The translations under genes were made by a program, and so were the position numbers. From the NCBI GenBank assembly GCA_039028895.1, contig JBCCHF010000001.1, positions 258,900 through 322,899 of the forward strand: 64,000 bases of DNA, written 5' to 3'. Position 1 is the stretch's first letter, and each line of letters starts with the position of its first letter. Of the stretch, positions 1 to 7,462 are shown piece after piece. This stretch comes from JAHDCJ01 sp039028895. Its GTDB lineage: Bacteria > Bacteroidota > Bacteroidia > Chitinophagales > Saprospiraceae. Below the pieces are notes generated by a model that was not told the DNA's origin, searched no databases, and saw only the letters and a program-made list of their open reading frames with translations.

Positions 1-1
1 C

Positions 2-1840
2 GAGTCGGAAACCAATCGATACCAGTTCCAGCTCGAAAACTACGATGAGGGATGGAGAAACAGTGGCTTAGAGCCCATTGCCATCTATGCAAAAGTCCCT
101 CCTGGAACGTATGTGCTCAAAGTGAGGGGAGCCGTACAAGGACGGGAATGGGAAACAGAAAATAGTATTCGAATCACCATTTCTCCACCCTGGTGGGCGA
201 CTTGGTGGGCCTATTGCCTTTATGCAGTTCTTTTCCTGGGAAGTTTATTCGGCTTTTACCGATTTCAGCTCAATCGTCGGCTCGAGAAGGCCGAAGCGAT
301 CCGGATCAAAGAGCTCAATACGGTGAAAGAGCGCTTGTACACCAATATCACCCATGAGTTTCGGACCCCTCTGACGGTCATCATGGGCTTGGCAGAAAAT
401 CTGAAAGGCCATGAGCAGGAGCGCAATCTCATTTCCCGTAATAGTAAAAACCTGCTTCGCCTTATCAATCAAATGCTTGGCCTTTCCAAACTGGAATCAG
501 GGAATATGCAGTTAGATCTGGTTCAAGGAGAGATCATTTCCTATCTCCGATACCTGACGGCCTCTTTCCATTCGATGGCAGAGGCCAAGGAGTTGGAGCT
601 GGAATTTCAGTCCGACATTCCTTCATTGATCATGGATTATGATGAGGAGAAAATCCAGCATATCGTTTACAATCTATTGTCTAATGCGATCAAATTCACA
701 CATTCAGGCGGAAGGGTTCAATTATCAGTAGGGGCTACCTCTACTGATCAAATTTCGATTGTGGTTTCTGATACCGGCAATGGCATTCCAGAAGAAGAAC
801 GCTTGCATATTTTTGACCGCTTTTATCAGGCCGAATCCGGGAGTACACGAAAAGCAGAAGGAACCGGGATTGGACTAGCGTACTCACGTGAGTTGGTACA
901 GTTGATGGGCGGAAAGATTGAGGTAAAAAGTACAGTTGGCGAAGGAACGCAATTTATAGTTTCCATTCCTGTCAACAGATCCGCTTCTACCCCCAAGTCG
1001 ACCCATCATTTTTCTGAAATGGAGGAAAAATCAACAGAAGTCGAATCTTCGGGCAATCCTCCTCTGATTGAAACGGCAGATCCTGAAAAACCTCTACTGC
1101 TCGTCATAGAAGACAACGCTGATGTCCTGGCTTATCTGGAATCCCTTCTCCACCAAAGCTATAGGGTTGAGAAAGCCAGGAATGGCCAGAAAGGGATTGA
1201 CAAAGCCCTCGAGATTGTCCCAGATATCATCATCACGGATGTCATGATGCCGGAAAAGGACGGCTATCAGGTTTGTAAGGAATTGAAAAACGACGAACGG
1301 ACCAGTCATATCCCGATTATTTTGCTTACCGCAAAAGCCGGCACCGACGATAGGATTGAAGGCCTTAAGGAAGGTGCAGACGCCTATTTAACAAAACCAT
1401 TTAATAAAGAAGAATTATTTATACGGCTCCAGAAACTGATTACCCTTCGTCAAACACTGCAGGCCACCTATTCTGGTAAAGATCATTTTGTAAGACAGGT
1501 GATGGCCAATGCCAAACCCAATCTTGAAGACCGGTTTTTGAAAAAACTGATCAAAATGGTTCAGGATCGTATGGATGACCCGGAGCTTTCTGTAGGTCAT
1601 TTGTGTAAAGCTGTAAAATTGAGCAACACCCAGGTCAATCGCAAACTGAAAGCGCTGACCAATAAAACCCCTTCCCAATTTATCCGGTCTATTCGCCTTC
1701 AAAAAGCATTGGAATTGCTCGAAAATTCAGATCTCAACATTTCTGAAATCGCCTACGATGTCGGATTTAGTGATCCAAACTACTTTTCAAGGTCATTTTC
1801 TGAAGAATTTGGCTTAGCACCCAGCAAAGTTCGTAAGTAG
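2..1840 (+). CDS. Hybrid two-component sensor kinase / response regulator / AraC regulator (5' truncated)
   Basis: This is the 3' part of a hybrid two-component system (HTCS) regulator; the frame is open to the left edge, so the periplasmic propeller region lies outside the window. Visible in order: the end of a Y_Y_Y domain (residues 1-50 of the visible part), a Trp-rich membrane segment, a HisKA domain with the phospho-acceptor in HEFRTPLT (His codon 353-355), a HATPase_c domain with GTGIGLAYSRELV, a receiver domain with IEDN and the phospho-acceptor Asp at 1238-1240 (ITDVMMPEKDG), and an AraC-type HTH ending in APSKVRK. Such proteins sense a periplasmic ligand, often a glycan breakdown product, and activate nearby genes. 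The ligand cannot be inferred because no SusCD or glycoside hydrolase gene is adjacent. A hairpin terminator follows. Confidence 0.95.
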   Translation, partial: ESETNRYQFQLENYDEGWRNSGLEPIAIYAKVPPGTYVLKVRGAVQGREWETENSIRITISPPWWATWWAYCLYAVLFLGSLFGFYRFQLNRRLEKAEAIRIKELNTVKERLYTNITHEFRTPLTVIMGLAENLKGHEQERNLISRNSKNLLRLINQMLGLSKLESGNMQLDLVQGEIISYLRYLTASFHSMAEAKELELEFQSDIPSLIMDYDEEKIQHIVYNLLSNAIKFTHSGGRVQLSVGATSTDQISIVVSDTGNGIPEEERLHIFDRFYQAESGSTRKAEGTGIGLAYSRELVQLMGGKIEVKSTVGEGTQFIVSIPVNRSASTPKSTHHFSEMEEKSTEVESSGNPPLIETADPEKPLLLVIEDNADVLAYLESLLHQSYRVEKARNGQKGIDKALEIVPDIIITDVMMPEKDGYQVCKELKNDERTSHIPIILLTAKAGTDDRIEGLKEGADAYLTKPFNKEELFIRLQKLITLRQTLQATYSGKDHFVRQVMANAKPNLEDRFLKKLIKMVQDRMDDPELSVGHLCKAVKLSNTQVNRKLKALTNKTPSQFIRSIRLQKALELLENSDLNISEIAYDVGFSDPNYFSRSFSEEFGLAPSKVRK

Positions 1841-1871
1841 CTCAATTTCAATTTATTACACCTAAATCTAA

Positions 1872-1903
1872 AGCATTTATGCAAAATAAATGCTAGACTT
1901 TTT
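1872..1903 (+). terminator. Rho-independent terminator after the HTCS gene
   Basis: A perfect 9-bp inverted repeat, AGCATTTAT (1872-1880) and ATAAATGCT (1886-1894), with a 5-nt loop, is followed by a run of T (1899-1903). It lies 32 nt after the stop codon. The stem is AT-rich, so strength is uncertain. Confidence 0.55.
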
Positions 1904-1914
1904 CCTCCTCATGT

Positions 1915-1948
1915 GGAATACGTGAAGGTTTTGGGGAATAGGTGAAGG
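1915..1948 (+). promoter_or_regulatory. Tandem direct repeat, candidate regulator-binding site
   Basis: GGAATACGTGAAGG (1915-1928) is repeated as GGAATAGGTGAAGG (1935-1948), with 13 of 14 bases identical and start points exactly 20 bp apart. Two half-sites two helical turns apart are typical of AraC-family binding sites, and the preceding gene ends in an AraC domain. The site is about 75 bp upstream of the lipoprotein start at 2024. The regulatory role is inference. Confidence 0.35.
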
Positions 1949-2023
1949 GGCTTTTGAACCGAAGCTGGCACCTTGCAAGTGTTCAACGGGGCTAACCCGA
2001 TTAATCACTTAATAATTCAAATT

Positions 2024-2458
2024 ATGAAACAAATGAAAAATTTCGCCACACTAATGATGATTATTCTAACCGCTTTGTCCTGTACTAATAATCTTAACAA
2101 AGAAACTTACCAATCAGATACTTCCAAACAGGTCAGATCCATTCATCAAATTGAGCTAAAGGAAAATGTAGACTCCAATGAATTTGAAACATTTGTGTTT
2201 ACTGAATTGGTGCCTTTATACGATCGAATCAAAGGGCTACAACTCGCCTTAGCAAAAGGAGATAGAGGAAGTAGAACAAATAAGTATGCCATGATATTGA
2301 CATTTGACACTATTGAAGACCGCAATAGGATTTTTCCTCATGATGGAGAATCTCCAGAAGACTGGGGAGATGACAAAATATGGGAAAAACTTTTTTCTAT
2401 GTCATCTGGATTTGGAGATGAGACTTCCTTCACAGATTATGTCAGTATATCCCAATAA
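2024..2458 (+). CDS. Small predicted lipoprotein, unknown function
   Basis: A protein of 144 residues. I chose the ATG at 2024 because it begins a lipoprotein signal peptide (MKQMKNFATLMMIILTALSC) with a lipobox ending in Cys; the same frame is open further upstream (to 1973) but would add residues before the signal. An alternative ATG lies at 2033. The mature part has a short beta/alpha pattern (IHQIELKENV, then KYAMILTFDTIEDRNRIF) resembling dimeric alpha/beta-barrel (ABM/Dabb-like) proteins, but this is a weak structural impression, not a family match. It sits between the HTCS gene and the phospholipase-like gene and may be controlled by the direct repeat upstream. Confidence 0.7.
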   Translation: MKQMKNFATLMMIILTALSCTNNLNKETYQSDTSKQVRSIHQIELKENVDSNEFETFVFTELVPLYDRIKGLQLALAKGDRGSRTNKYAMILTFDTIEDRNRIFPHDGESPEDWGDDKIWEKLFSMSSGFGDETSFTDYVSISQ

Positions 2459-2467
2459 TCTAATTTT

Positions 2468-2523
2468 TCTGAAGCACTCGGCTTTGCCCCCCGGCAAAGT
2501 TCGTAAATAATTCAATTTCAATT
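2468..2523 (+). pseudogene. Relic of the 3' end of an HTCS/AraC gene
   Basis: This 56-bp stretch aligns with the end of the HTCS gene at 1799-1853: about nine mismatches and one inserted C, covering the last codons, the stop and about 14 bp of 3' flank. With the indel corrected the end reads PGKVRK-stop, against PSKVRK-stop in the intact gene. It is non-coding in its present setting. The likely origin is a duplicated HTCS gene of which only the tail remains, or recombination that moved the lipoprotein gene between two HTCS copies. Confidence 0.6.
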
Positions 2524-2540
2524 AACTAATAATTTAAATC

Positions 2541-4025
2541 ATGAAAACCTCATTGAAATTAATAATCAGCTTTTGTTTATGCTTAATGCTTGGACAAAAT
2601 GCCCTCAGTCAAACAAACCAAATCCTACTAACCGGCGCTGACCGTGTCCACGGGTTTAGCTGGGACGGAACCATTGCTCATTATGTAGTGAAATCAGGCA
2701 ATGCCTATAATGTGATTAAACAGCCATTCGATGGAGAGAAATTCGGGAACATTTTAAATACTAAAACCATTCCAATGAGTTCTTACCCCGCTGGTTCAGT
2801 TATCAGGGGGTATAATGTCCATTTAAATAGCGCAAGTCAGGAAGTGATCAGTTATGTTGTATACAACACCTCCGAGACATTGGTAATGATCTGTGAACCC
2901 GGAGGAAGTTTTAACGTTAGTGATTCCTTAAAAATGTCTGGAGCTGATATTATTAGAGGGTGGTGGTGGAACGGGACTTCTAATGCCTCGTACATTGGCT
3001 TTTTTGAAAATTCCTACACCAATAATATCAGCCAATTCTTCGACGGCGAGAGATTTGGTACTGCAAAACATACGAGGTTGTTTAATAGCGATCTGCTTAG
3101 GGCATGGAATGAACTGGATGGTGACATGAATAATTATTGTATTGTAAGTGGTGGCAAGACATATATATCCGGAGCTCTGTTACGGCCTAAATGGTTACCT
3201 GCAAAAGATGACGGGTGTCATTCCCACGGTAAGCGAAAATGGTCGGCAATGCTCGAACGAAACGGTAACAAAACCTGGGAGGATGCCGCCAGAACTACCC
3301 CGATTGTAATTGACGGGAGACACGGGAGACACGTCGGTGTTCCTGATGAAATAAGCCTCCAGGGATTAGGCGGAACATGGGGGGAATGGTATGTGAATGA
3401 TGACAATTGTAACGCAGAATGGGACACTCCTCAAAGGGATTTTTGCATAGGTAACGGTATCGTTCAGTATTCGGCCAGGTTCAACGTGGCAGGGGAAATA
3501 AATGAAGACTTAGCAATGATAACTCCTGCCAGAATTTTAGGTCAAAATGAAACACCATACCTTGTTGAGTGGGATCAGGTTGGCAATTTATGGGGTTTAT
3601 TCAAAATCGAATATGACGTCTGCCTCATAGACTGGGACTATATCGACGATGTTTTGAAAAGTGTAGTGCCTGAAAATGTTTACACTTGTGATGCACAAAC
3701 CCTGAACAATTATATGGCGACTGACGGTTGTAGTACATCACTTAACGATCCGGCCTCAAAAGGCTTAAAAAGCTTGTTCTTCATTCCTTGTGTCTTGCAT
3801 GATCTGTGCTATTGTCAGCCATGGGAGGAAAATGGTTTTACTGCAAATGAAGGCAAGGATATTTGTGATCTCCTATTTAACGACAAAATGCGGGAATTAT
3901 GTGATAATCCAACGTGCTTTTCAGGAGCTCTGGTCTGGACATCTGCAGTAATCCTCGCTGCACAAAATGCCTTTGACATGAATCAAAATCGTAGAGAACG
4001 TAGTCAATTACCGTGCGATGAGTAA
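2541..4025 (+). CDS. Secreted protein with C-terminal phospholipase A2-like domain
   Basis: A protein of 494 residues with an N-terminal signal peptide (about residues 1-23, ending ALSQ). The C-terminal 110 residues carry the prokaryotic phospholipase A2 signature: DGCS (about 395-398), then PCVLHDLCYC with the His-Asp catalytic pair at 420-421, followed by several Cys residues that could form the family's disulfides. The family hydrolyses the sn-2 ester of phospholipids. The first 380 residues match nothing I recognise; they contain repeated GADRVHGFSW / GADIIRGWWW segments about 110 residues apart, suggesting an internally duplicated beta domain. No T9SS sorting domain is visible, so it probably leaves by Sec. 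Roles in nutrition, predation or antagonism are speculation. Confidence 0.75.
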   Translation: MKTSLKLIISFCLCLMLGQNALSQTNQILLTGADRVHGFSWDGTIAHYVVKSGNAYNVIKQPFDGEKFGNILNTKTIPMSSYPAGSVIRGYNVHLNSASQEVISYVVYNTSETLVMICEPGGSFNVSDSLKMSGADIIRGWWWNGTSNASYIGFFENSYTNNISQFFDGERFGTAKHTRLFNSDLLRAWNELDGDMNNYCIVSGGKTYISGALLRPKWLPAKDDGCHSHGKRKWSAMLERNGNKTWEDAARTTPIVIDGRHGRHVGVPDEISLQGLGGTWGEWYVNDDNCNAEWDTPQRDFCIGNGIVQYSARFNVAGEINEDLAMITPARILGQNETPYLVEWDQVGNLWGLFKIEYDVCLIDWDYIDDVLKSVVPENVYTCDAQTLNNYMATDGCSTSLNDPASKGLKSLFFIPCVLHDLCYCQPWEENGFTANEGKDICDLLFNDKMRELCDNPTCFSGALVWTSAVILAAQNAFDMNQNRRERSQLPCDE

Positions 4026-4077
4026 GCTCTGGTCCACGCATCAGTCTATTGATGAAAGACCGAAGCGACCAACAGAA

Positions 4078-4111
4078 AAAAGCCATTCCCTCTTTCCAGG
4101 GAATGGCTTTT
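4078..4111. terminator. Bidirectional terminator between convergent genes
   Basis: A perfect 13-bp inverted repeat, AAAAGCCATTCCC (4078-4090) and GGGAATGGCTTTT (4099-4111), has an 8-nt loop and A and T runs on its two sides. It lies between the stop of the phospholipase-like gene and the stop of xdhC, so it can serve both strands. Confidence 0.85.
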
Positions 4112-4134
4112 CTTGATCCTGCGATCAATATGCA

Positions 4135-5112
4135 TCAACCAAGGGGTATTTCCCCCAAATTCCGAAATCGCAATATTTCCGCAGCGATACTCACGCCAAT
4201 TTCTGCTGGTGTCTTACTGGCTATAGCGACACCTACTGGCGCCCTCACCCTGTTGAGCGCCTTTTCTGAAAAACCTTCTGCTTTCAATTCATGAAACAGT
4301 TGTTCGATTTTGGCTTTGCTGCCCATCATCCCCAAAAAAACAAAATCGGTGTTGAGCAGCTGCTTGAGTACGATTTTATCATCACGGTAACCAAAAGTCA
4401 TAATCACAACATAATCACGGGTATTGCCATCCATCTGATCGGCGATTTTATCATATTCAACAACCCGTTTTTCATTGGCAAAAGTATTAGACGCCATAGT
4501 GTTTAAACCGGGTCTGTTGTCGTATAGCTTAACGTAAAATCCAAGAATCGACATTTGCCTTGACAAGGCCTGTCCAACATGTCCTCCGCCAATGATATGG
4601 ATGACTTCTTTGGCAAAAAGATCTTCCCGATACGTCCAATCGGTTGCTGAAGCTATTTCTGTTATATACCGTTTACCGGAAAGATGGCCTTCCAGAAAAC
4701 TAAGACCTGTAGCCGACACCTGCAGAACAGCTGAATCAGATGCCAAAGCCTTTTTCAACGCTGTCAGTATGGAAGTTGCCAGTGGAACGATTACGACCAC
4801 CTGTTCTCCTGAGCAGATCATCCCTGAGCGGTCATTGCCCGCTGCTGGTCGATGCACTTGTTTTTTAAAAAGAATAGATTTATCCTGCTTCTCCAACAGT
4901 GATCTTGCCAACTCCACCAGTTTGTGTTCCATGATCCCTCCTCCGATCGACCCTTTCATCTGGCCATCGTTACTTACTACCATTTTGAACCTCTGTCTGC
5001 CGGGACTACTACCATGGCTTTCGATCACCAATAACAAAACAGCCGGAATTGAAGCTTCCAGTTTTTCGAGCAGGAACTGCCAAACGGCCAGGTGCTGAAT
5101 TAACGAAGTCAT
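4135..5112 (-). CDS. xdhC: XdhC/CoxI family molybdenum cofactor insertion protein
   Basis: A protein of 325 residues, a usual length for XdhC. These proteins bind molybdenum cofactor, assist its sulfuration and hand it to xanthine dehydrogenase. Visible are the N-terminal XdhC block (SSPGRQ at 35-40, GSIGGGIMEH at 54-63), a Cys-containing segment (MICSGEQ, Cys100) and the Rossmann motif HIIGGGHVGQAL (172-183) that opens the C-terminal domain. The start overlaps the stop of the upstream DUF6986 gene by 4 nt (ATGA), so translation is probably coupled. Its target enzyme is encoded separately at 20.6-24.3 kb. It is the last gene of the purine operon and is followed by the terminator at 4078-4111. 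Confidence 0.93.
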   Translation of the reverse strand: MTSLIQHLAVWQFLLEKLEASIPAVLLLVIESHGSSPGRQRFKMVVSNDGQMKGSIGGGIMEHKLVELARSLLEKQDKSILFKKQVHRPAAGNDRSGMICSGEQVVVIVPLATSILTALKKALASDSAVLQVSATGLSFLEGHLSGKRYITEIASATDWTYREDLFAKEVIHIIGGGHVGQALSRQMSILGFYVKLYDNRPGLNTMASNTFANEKRVVEYDKIADQMDGNTRDYVVIMTFGYRDDKIVLKQLLNTDFVFLGMMGSKAKIEQLFHELKAEGFSEKALNRVRAPVGVAIASKTPAEIGVSIAAEILRFRNLGEIPLG

Positions 5113-6536
5113 TGACGCCTGCCCTCAAGTATTTTGAGAAAAGAACGGGTCCGAATCTCATCGATTGTGAGTCCGGTGGGTAATATTTCATCCTCAGTAA
5201 TGGCTCCGCTGTTCAACGCCCTGAGGAAATAATTTAGTAACCCCTGGCCTGTAGCTGCATCGTCAAATACATCACCGATCAGTGTGGCCCTTGCCGCCTT
5301 TTCGACAAATGTGCTCAACCGCTCAACCGCATCATCATAGCTCTCGAGAAAGAAGGCATAAACTGCCGCATATCGTGAAATCAACTGGGCAGGATGGAGA
5401 TCCCACCCCTGGTAATAGCCATTCCACAATGAATGTCGGATATGGTCGTAGGCCTGTTTCCAGGCACGGTGTACCACTTCCCTGTTTTCCCGACGTTGTT
5501 TTTTCGACAAATCGTCTCCCCTATGCGGGCCAACAGGCATTATGTTCGTCGCGCCATCTGACAACTCAATGCCCGTATGGGCTAGCGCCACTTTGGTCAT
5601 ATGGTGCGCAAAATCACAAACTGGGTGATCCATTTGCTGGTACTTTGCGGTTATGTTACAGGATGCAGTGTAGTCGTAAGTACCGAAGTGGGTTGCCCGA
5701 CAACGTCCTTTCGAGGCCGCCATAAACTTTTTTAATGGATTGGCCCCATCATCAGCCATGATGGACTGTGTCGTTTCAACCATGATCTCAAGGCGAAGTG
5801 TTCCGGATGGCATCCTCCATTTTTCCTCAATGATTTCGAAAAGACCAACCAGCGCTTCGATTTGCTCCGGAATGGTCACTTTTGGCAACATGACGATAAA
5901 GTTATCGGGGAGTTGTCCACCTGACTGTTCCAGCAAAGTCGTTAGGAAGATATCCAGCGTACGCGCACCTCTTAACTTTAATTCTTCGGTGAAAGGCTTG
6001 ATTCGGATGCCGATAAACGGGGGAAGAGAATTATTAGTCATGCCTTTTGCAACTTCGGTTGCAGCATTGACTGCAGTGGCATCTTCTTCTTCAGGTGAGC
6101 GATTGCCGTAACCATCTTCAAAGTCGATTCGAAAATCTTCTACCGCTTCGTTTTCAAGTTTCTCTTTTACCTTTCGGTAAATTTCAAAGGCCAGTCCTCC
6201 CTTGGCTTTTGTCCGTTTTGTCGGTGAAAGTTTTTTTAACTTCTTTTTCAACCTGGCGATATCTTTTTTCCTTTCCGGGAGGGATTCAAAGCCTGGCAGT
6301 TCAATTGCATGAGCAAGGGTTACAAAATCCGGCGCATCTGTGAGCAAGGATTTAAGTGCCACCTTTCCAAGAGAGGCAGCTGTAGTTGCCTTGAATAGAT
6401 GCGCACCACCGTATACTGTATGCACAGGTTGTCTTTCAGGATTATCACCGGGGTATTTTTCCTGAAACGCTAGGTTGGCTTTCCGTAAGGTGCGAAAAAT
6501 GGCGGCCTGTCTTGTTTTCGGAATGGTAAGCTTCAT
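5109..6536 (-). CDS. DUF6986 / CitE-like aldolase-fold protein in the purine operon
   Basis: A protein of 475 residues. The motifs place it in the HpcH/HpaI-CitE TIM-barrel superfamily: RIDFEDGYG (136-144), a glutamate-bearing strand LEIMVETTQSIM (249-260), HFGTYDYT (283-290) and GYYQGWDLHPAQ (373-384), the last resembling the HPxQ motif of citrate lyase beta and malyl-CoA lyases. Homologues are often labelled DUF6986 or, without support that I know of, phosphoenolpyruvate kinase. Superfamily members make or break C-C bonds next to glyoxylate, oxaloacetate or pyruvate. Its position between uraH and xdhC, 19 nt after uraH and overlapping xdhC, makes a role in disposing of the glyoxylate made from ureidoglycolate plausible, but this is inference. 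Confidence 0.75.
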   Translation of the reverse strand: MKLTIPKTRQAAIFRTLRKANLAFQEKYPGDNPERQPVHTVYGGAHLFKATTAASLGKVALKSLLTDAPDFVTLAHAIELPGFESLPERKKDIARLKKKLKKLSPTKRTKAKGGLAFEIYRKVKEKLENEAVEDFRIDFEDGYGNRSPEEEDATAVNAATEVAKGMTNNSLPPFIGIRIKPFTEELKLRGARTLDIFLTTLLEQSGGQLPDNFIVMLPKVTIPEQIEALVGLFEIIEEKWRMPSGTLRLEIMVETTQSIMADDGANPLKKFMAASKGRCRATHFGTYDYTASCNITAKYQQMDHPVCDFAHHMTKVALAHTGIELSDGATNIMPVGPHRGDDLSKKQRRENREVVHRAWKQAYDHIRHSLWNGYYQGWDLHPAQLISRYAAVYAFFLESYDDAVERLSTFVEKAARATLIGDVFDDAATGQGLLNYFLRALNSGAITEDEILPTGLTIDEIRTRSFLKILEGRRQ

Positions 6537-6555
6537 GAGTTGATAATTTTGAGGA

Positions 6556-6894
6556 TTAGCTTCCCCTGTAAGTTGAATATCCGAATGGATTCAGGAGCAA
6601 AGGTACATGGTAATGACTGTCGTCAAATACCTCGAAAACTATCCCGACCTCCGGATAAAACGACTTGATATGCCCTGCTTTGAAATAGGCCCCGGTATCA
6701 AACCACATGCGATAAGTCCCCGGTTTCAGAATTTCTTCATCTGGCAGAAGATCTGATACTCGTCCATCATCGTTGGTAATACCTTTTCCTATTGTCGTCC
6801 AACCACTTTCGCTAAGTGATTGAAGGCGGAGGTGAATCCCTTTCCCAGGACTGCCTTTTGAGGTGTCAAGTACATGTGTCGTTATTTGGCTCAT
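6556..6894 (-). CDS. uraH: 5-hydroxyisourate hydrolase
   Basis: A protein of 112 residues, the normal size for the transthyretin-like HIU hydrolases, which convert 5-hydroxyisourate to OHCU. The diagnostic ends are present: THVLDTSKG with the active-site His near the N terminus, HYHVPLLLNPFGYSTYRGS at the C terminus, and the final YRGS tetrapeptide. There is no signal peptide, so it is cytoplasmic, whereas some proteobacterial homologues are periplasmic. It follows uraD by 14 nt and precedes the DUF6986 gene by 19 nt in the same operon; its substrate is the product of PuuD. Confidence 0.95.
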   Translation of the reverse strand: MSQITTHVLDTSKGSPGKGIHLRLQSLSESGWTTIGKGITNDDGRVSDLLPDEEILKPGTYRMWFDTGAYFKAGHIKSFYPEVGIVFEVFDDSHYHVPLLLNPFGYSTYRGS

Positions 6895-6908
6895 AATTTT
6901 GGATCTAA

Positions 6909-7418
6909 CTAACTGGTAAGGAATTTCTCCAGTCTCAGTCTTGTAATTTTATATTGTTCGGAAGCAGCTATCATCATTTCCATTTTCGGACTGTTTTCCA
7001 GTCTTTCTTGTAAAATTTCAAGCATTTCTTCCGCTGTTTTTCCAGTGGCAAAGACGATAAAGATATATCCAAACTTACTTTCGTAGGCCTGATTTCCTGC
7101 TGCCAGGGCTTCTAACACTTCCATTGAAGCGGATTCCACTTTTTCCTGTTCCTTGCTGGCCATGTCGATAGTAGAGGTAAATTTTTCTTCAAGGCTTTTC
7201 AGATCTCCGATCTTGGGGTGATGGGCAAAGGCTTCTTTCCAGTCGTCTTCGGAACAATCATCGAACCAGACAAGTTCTGCCAGGTTCTCCAGGTATTCCC
7301 AACTATGGTAGGGTCGGTATCGCATCATCATGTTAACCCAATTTTTGGAGCCGCAACATTTATACAATACCTCTTTCAGATCCACCAACAGCAGGTCATT
7401 GAGCTTATTTAATTCCAT
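6909..7418 (-). CDS. uraD: 2-oxo-4-hydroxy-4-carboxy-5-ureidoimidazoline (OHCU) decarboxylase
   Basis: A protein of 169 residues, typical for OHCU decarboxylase, which yields (S)-allantoin from OHCU. The catalytic block EAFAHHPKIGD is present with the conserved His at 66-67, as is the family's FGYIFIVFATGKTAEEML segment. The protein is all-helical and cytoplasmic. It works directly after UraH, and the two genes are adjacent in the operon (14 nt apart); it lies 44 nt downstream of puuD. Confidence 0.95.
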   Translation of the reverse strand: MELNKLNDLLLVDLKEVLYKCCGSKNWVNMMMRYRPYHSWEYLENLAELVWFDDCSEDDWKEAFAHHPKIGDLKSLEEKFTSTIDMASKEQEKVESASMEVLEALAAGNQAYESKFGYIFIVFATGKTAEEMLEILQERLENSPKMEMMIAASEQYKITRLRLEKFLTS

Positions 7419-7462
7419 GTGGTATTTTCAAATTTCAGGGTTAAGAAAGTTTTTTGGTCAGG

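Noticed and set aside
2304..2510. A 68-codon plus-strand open frame overlapping the end of the lipoprotein gene
   Set aside because: Most of it is the lipoprotein gene read in another frame; only its last residues (PGKVRK) derive from the HTCS relic, which is reported separately.
4049..4506. Plus-strand open frames opposite xdhC
   Set aside because: They lie antisense to a clearly recognised gene and show no domain or signal peptide.
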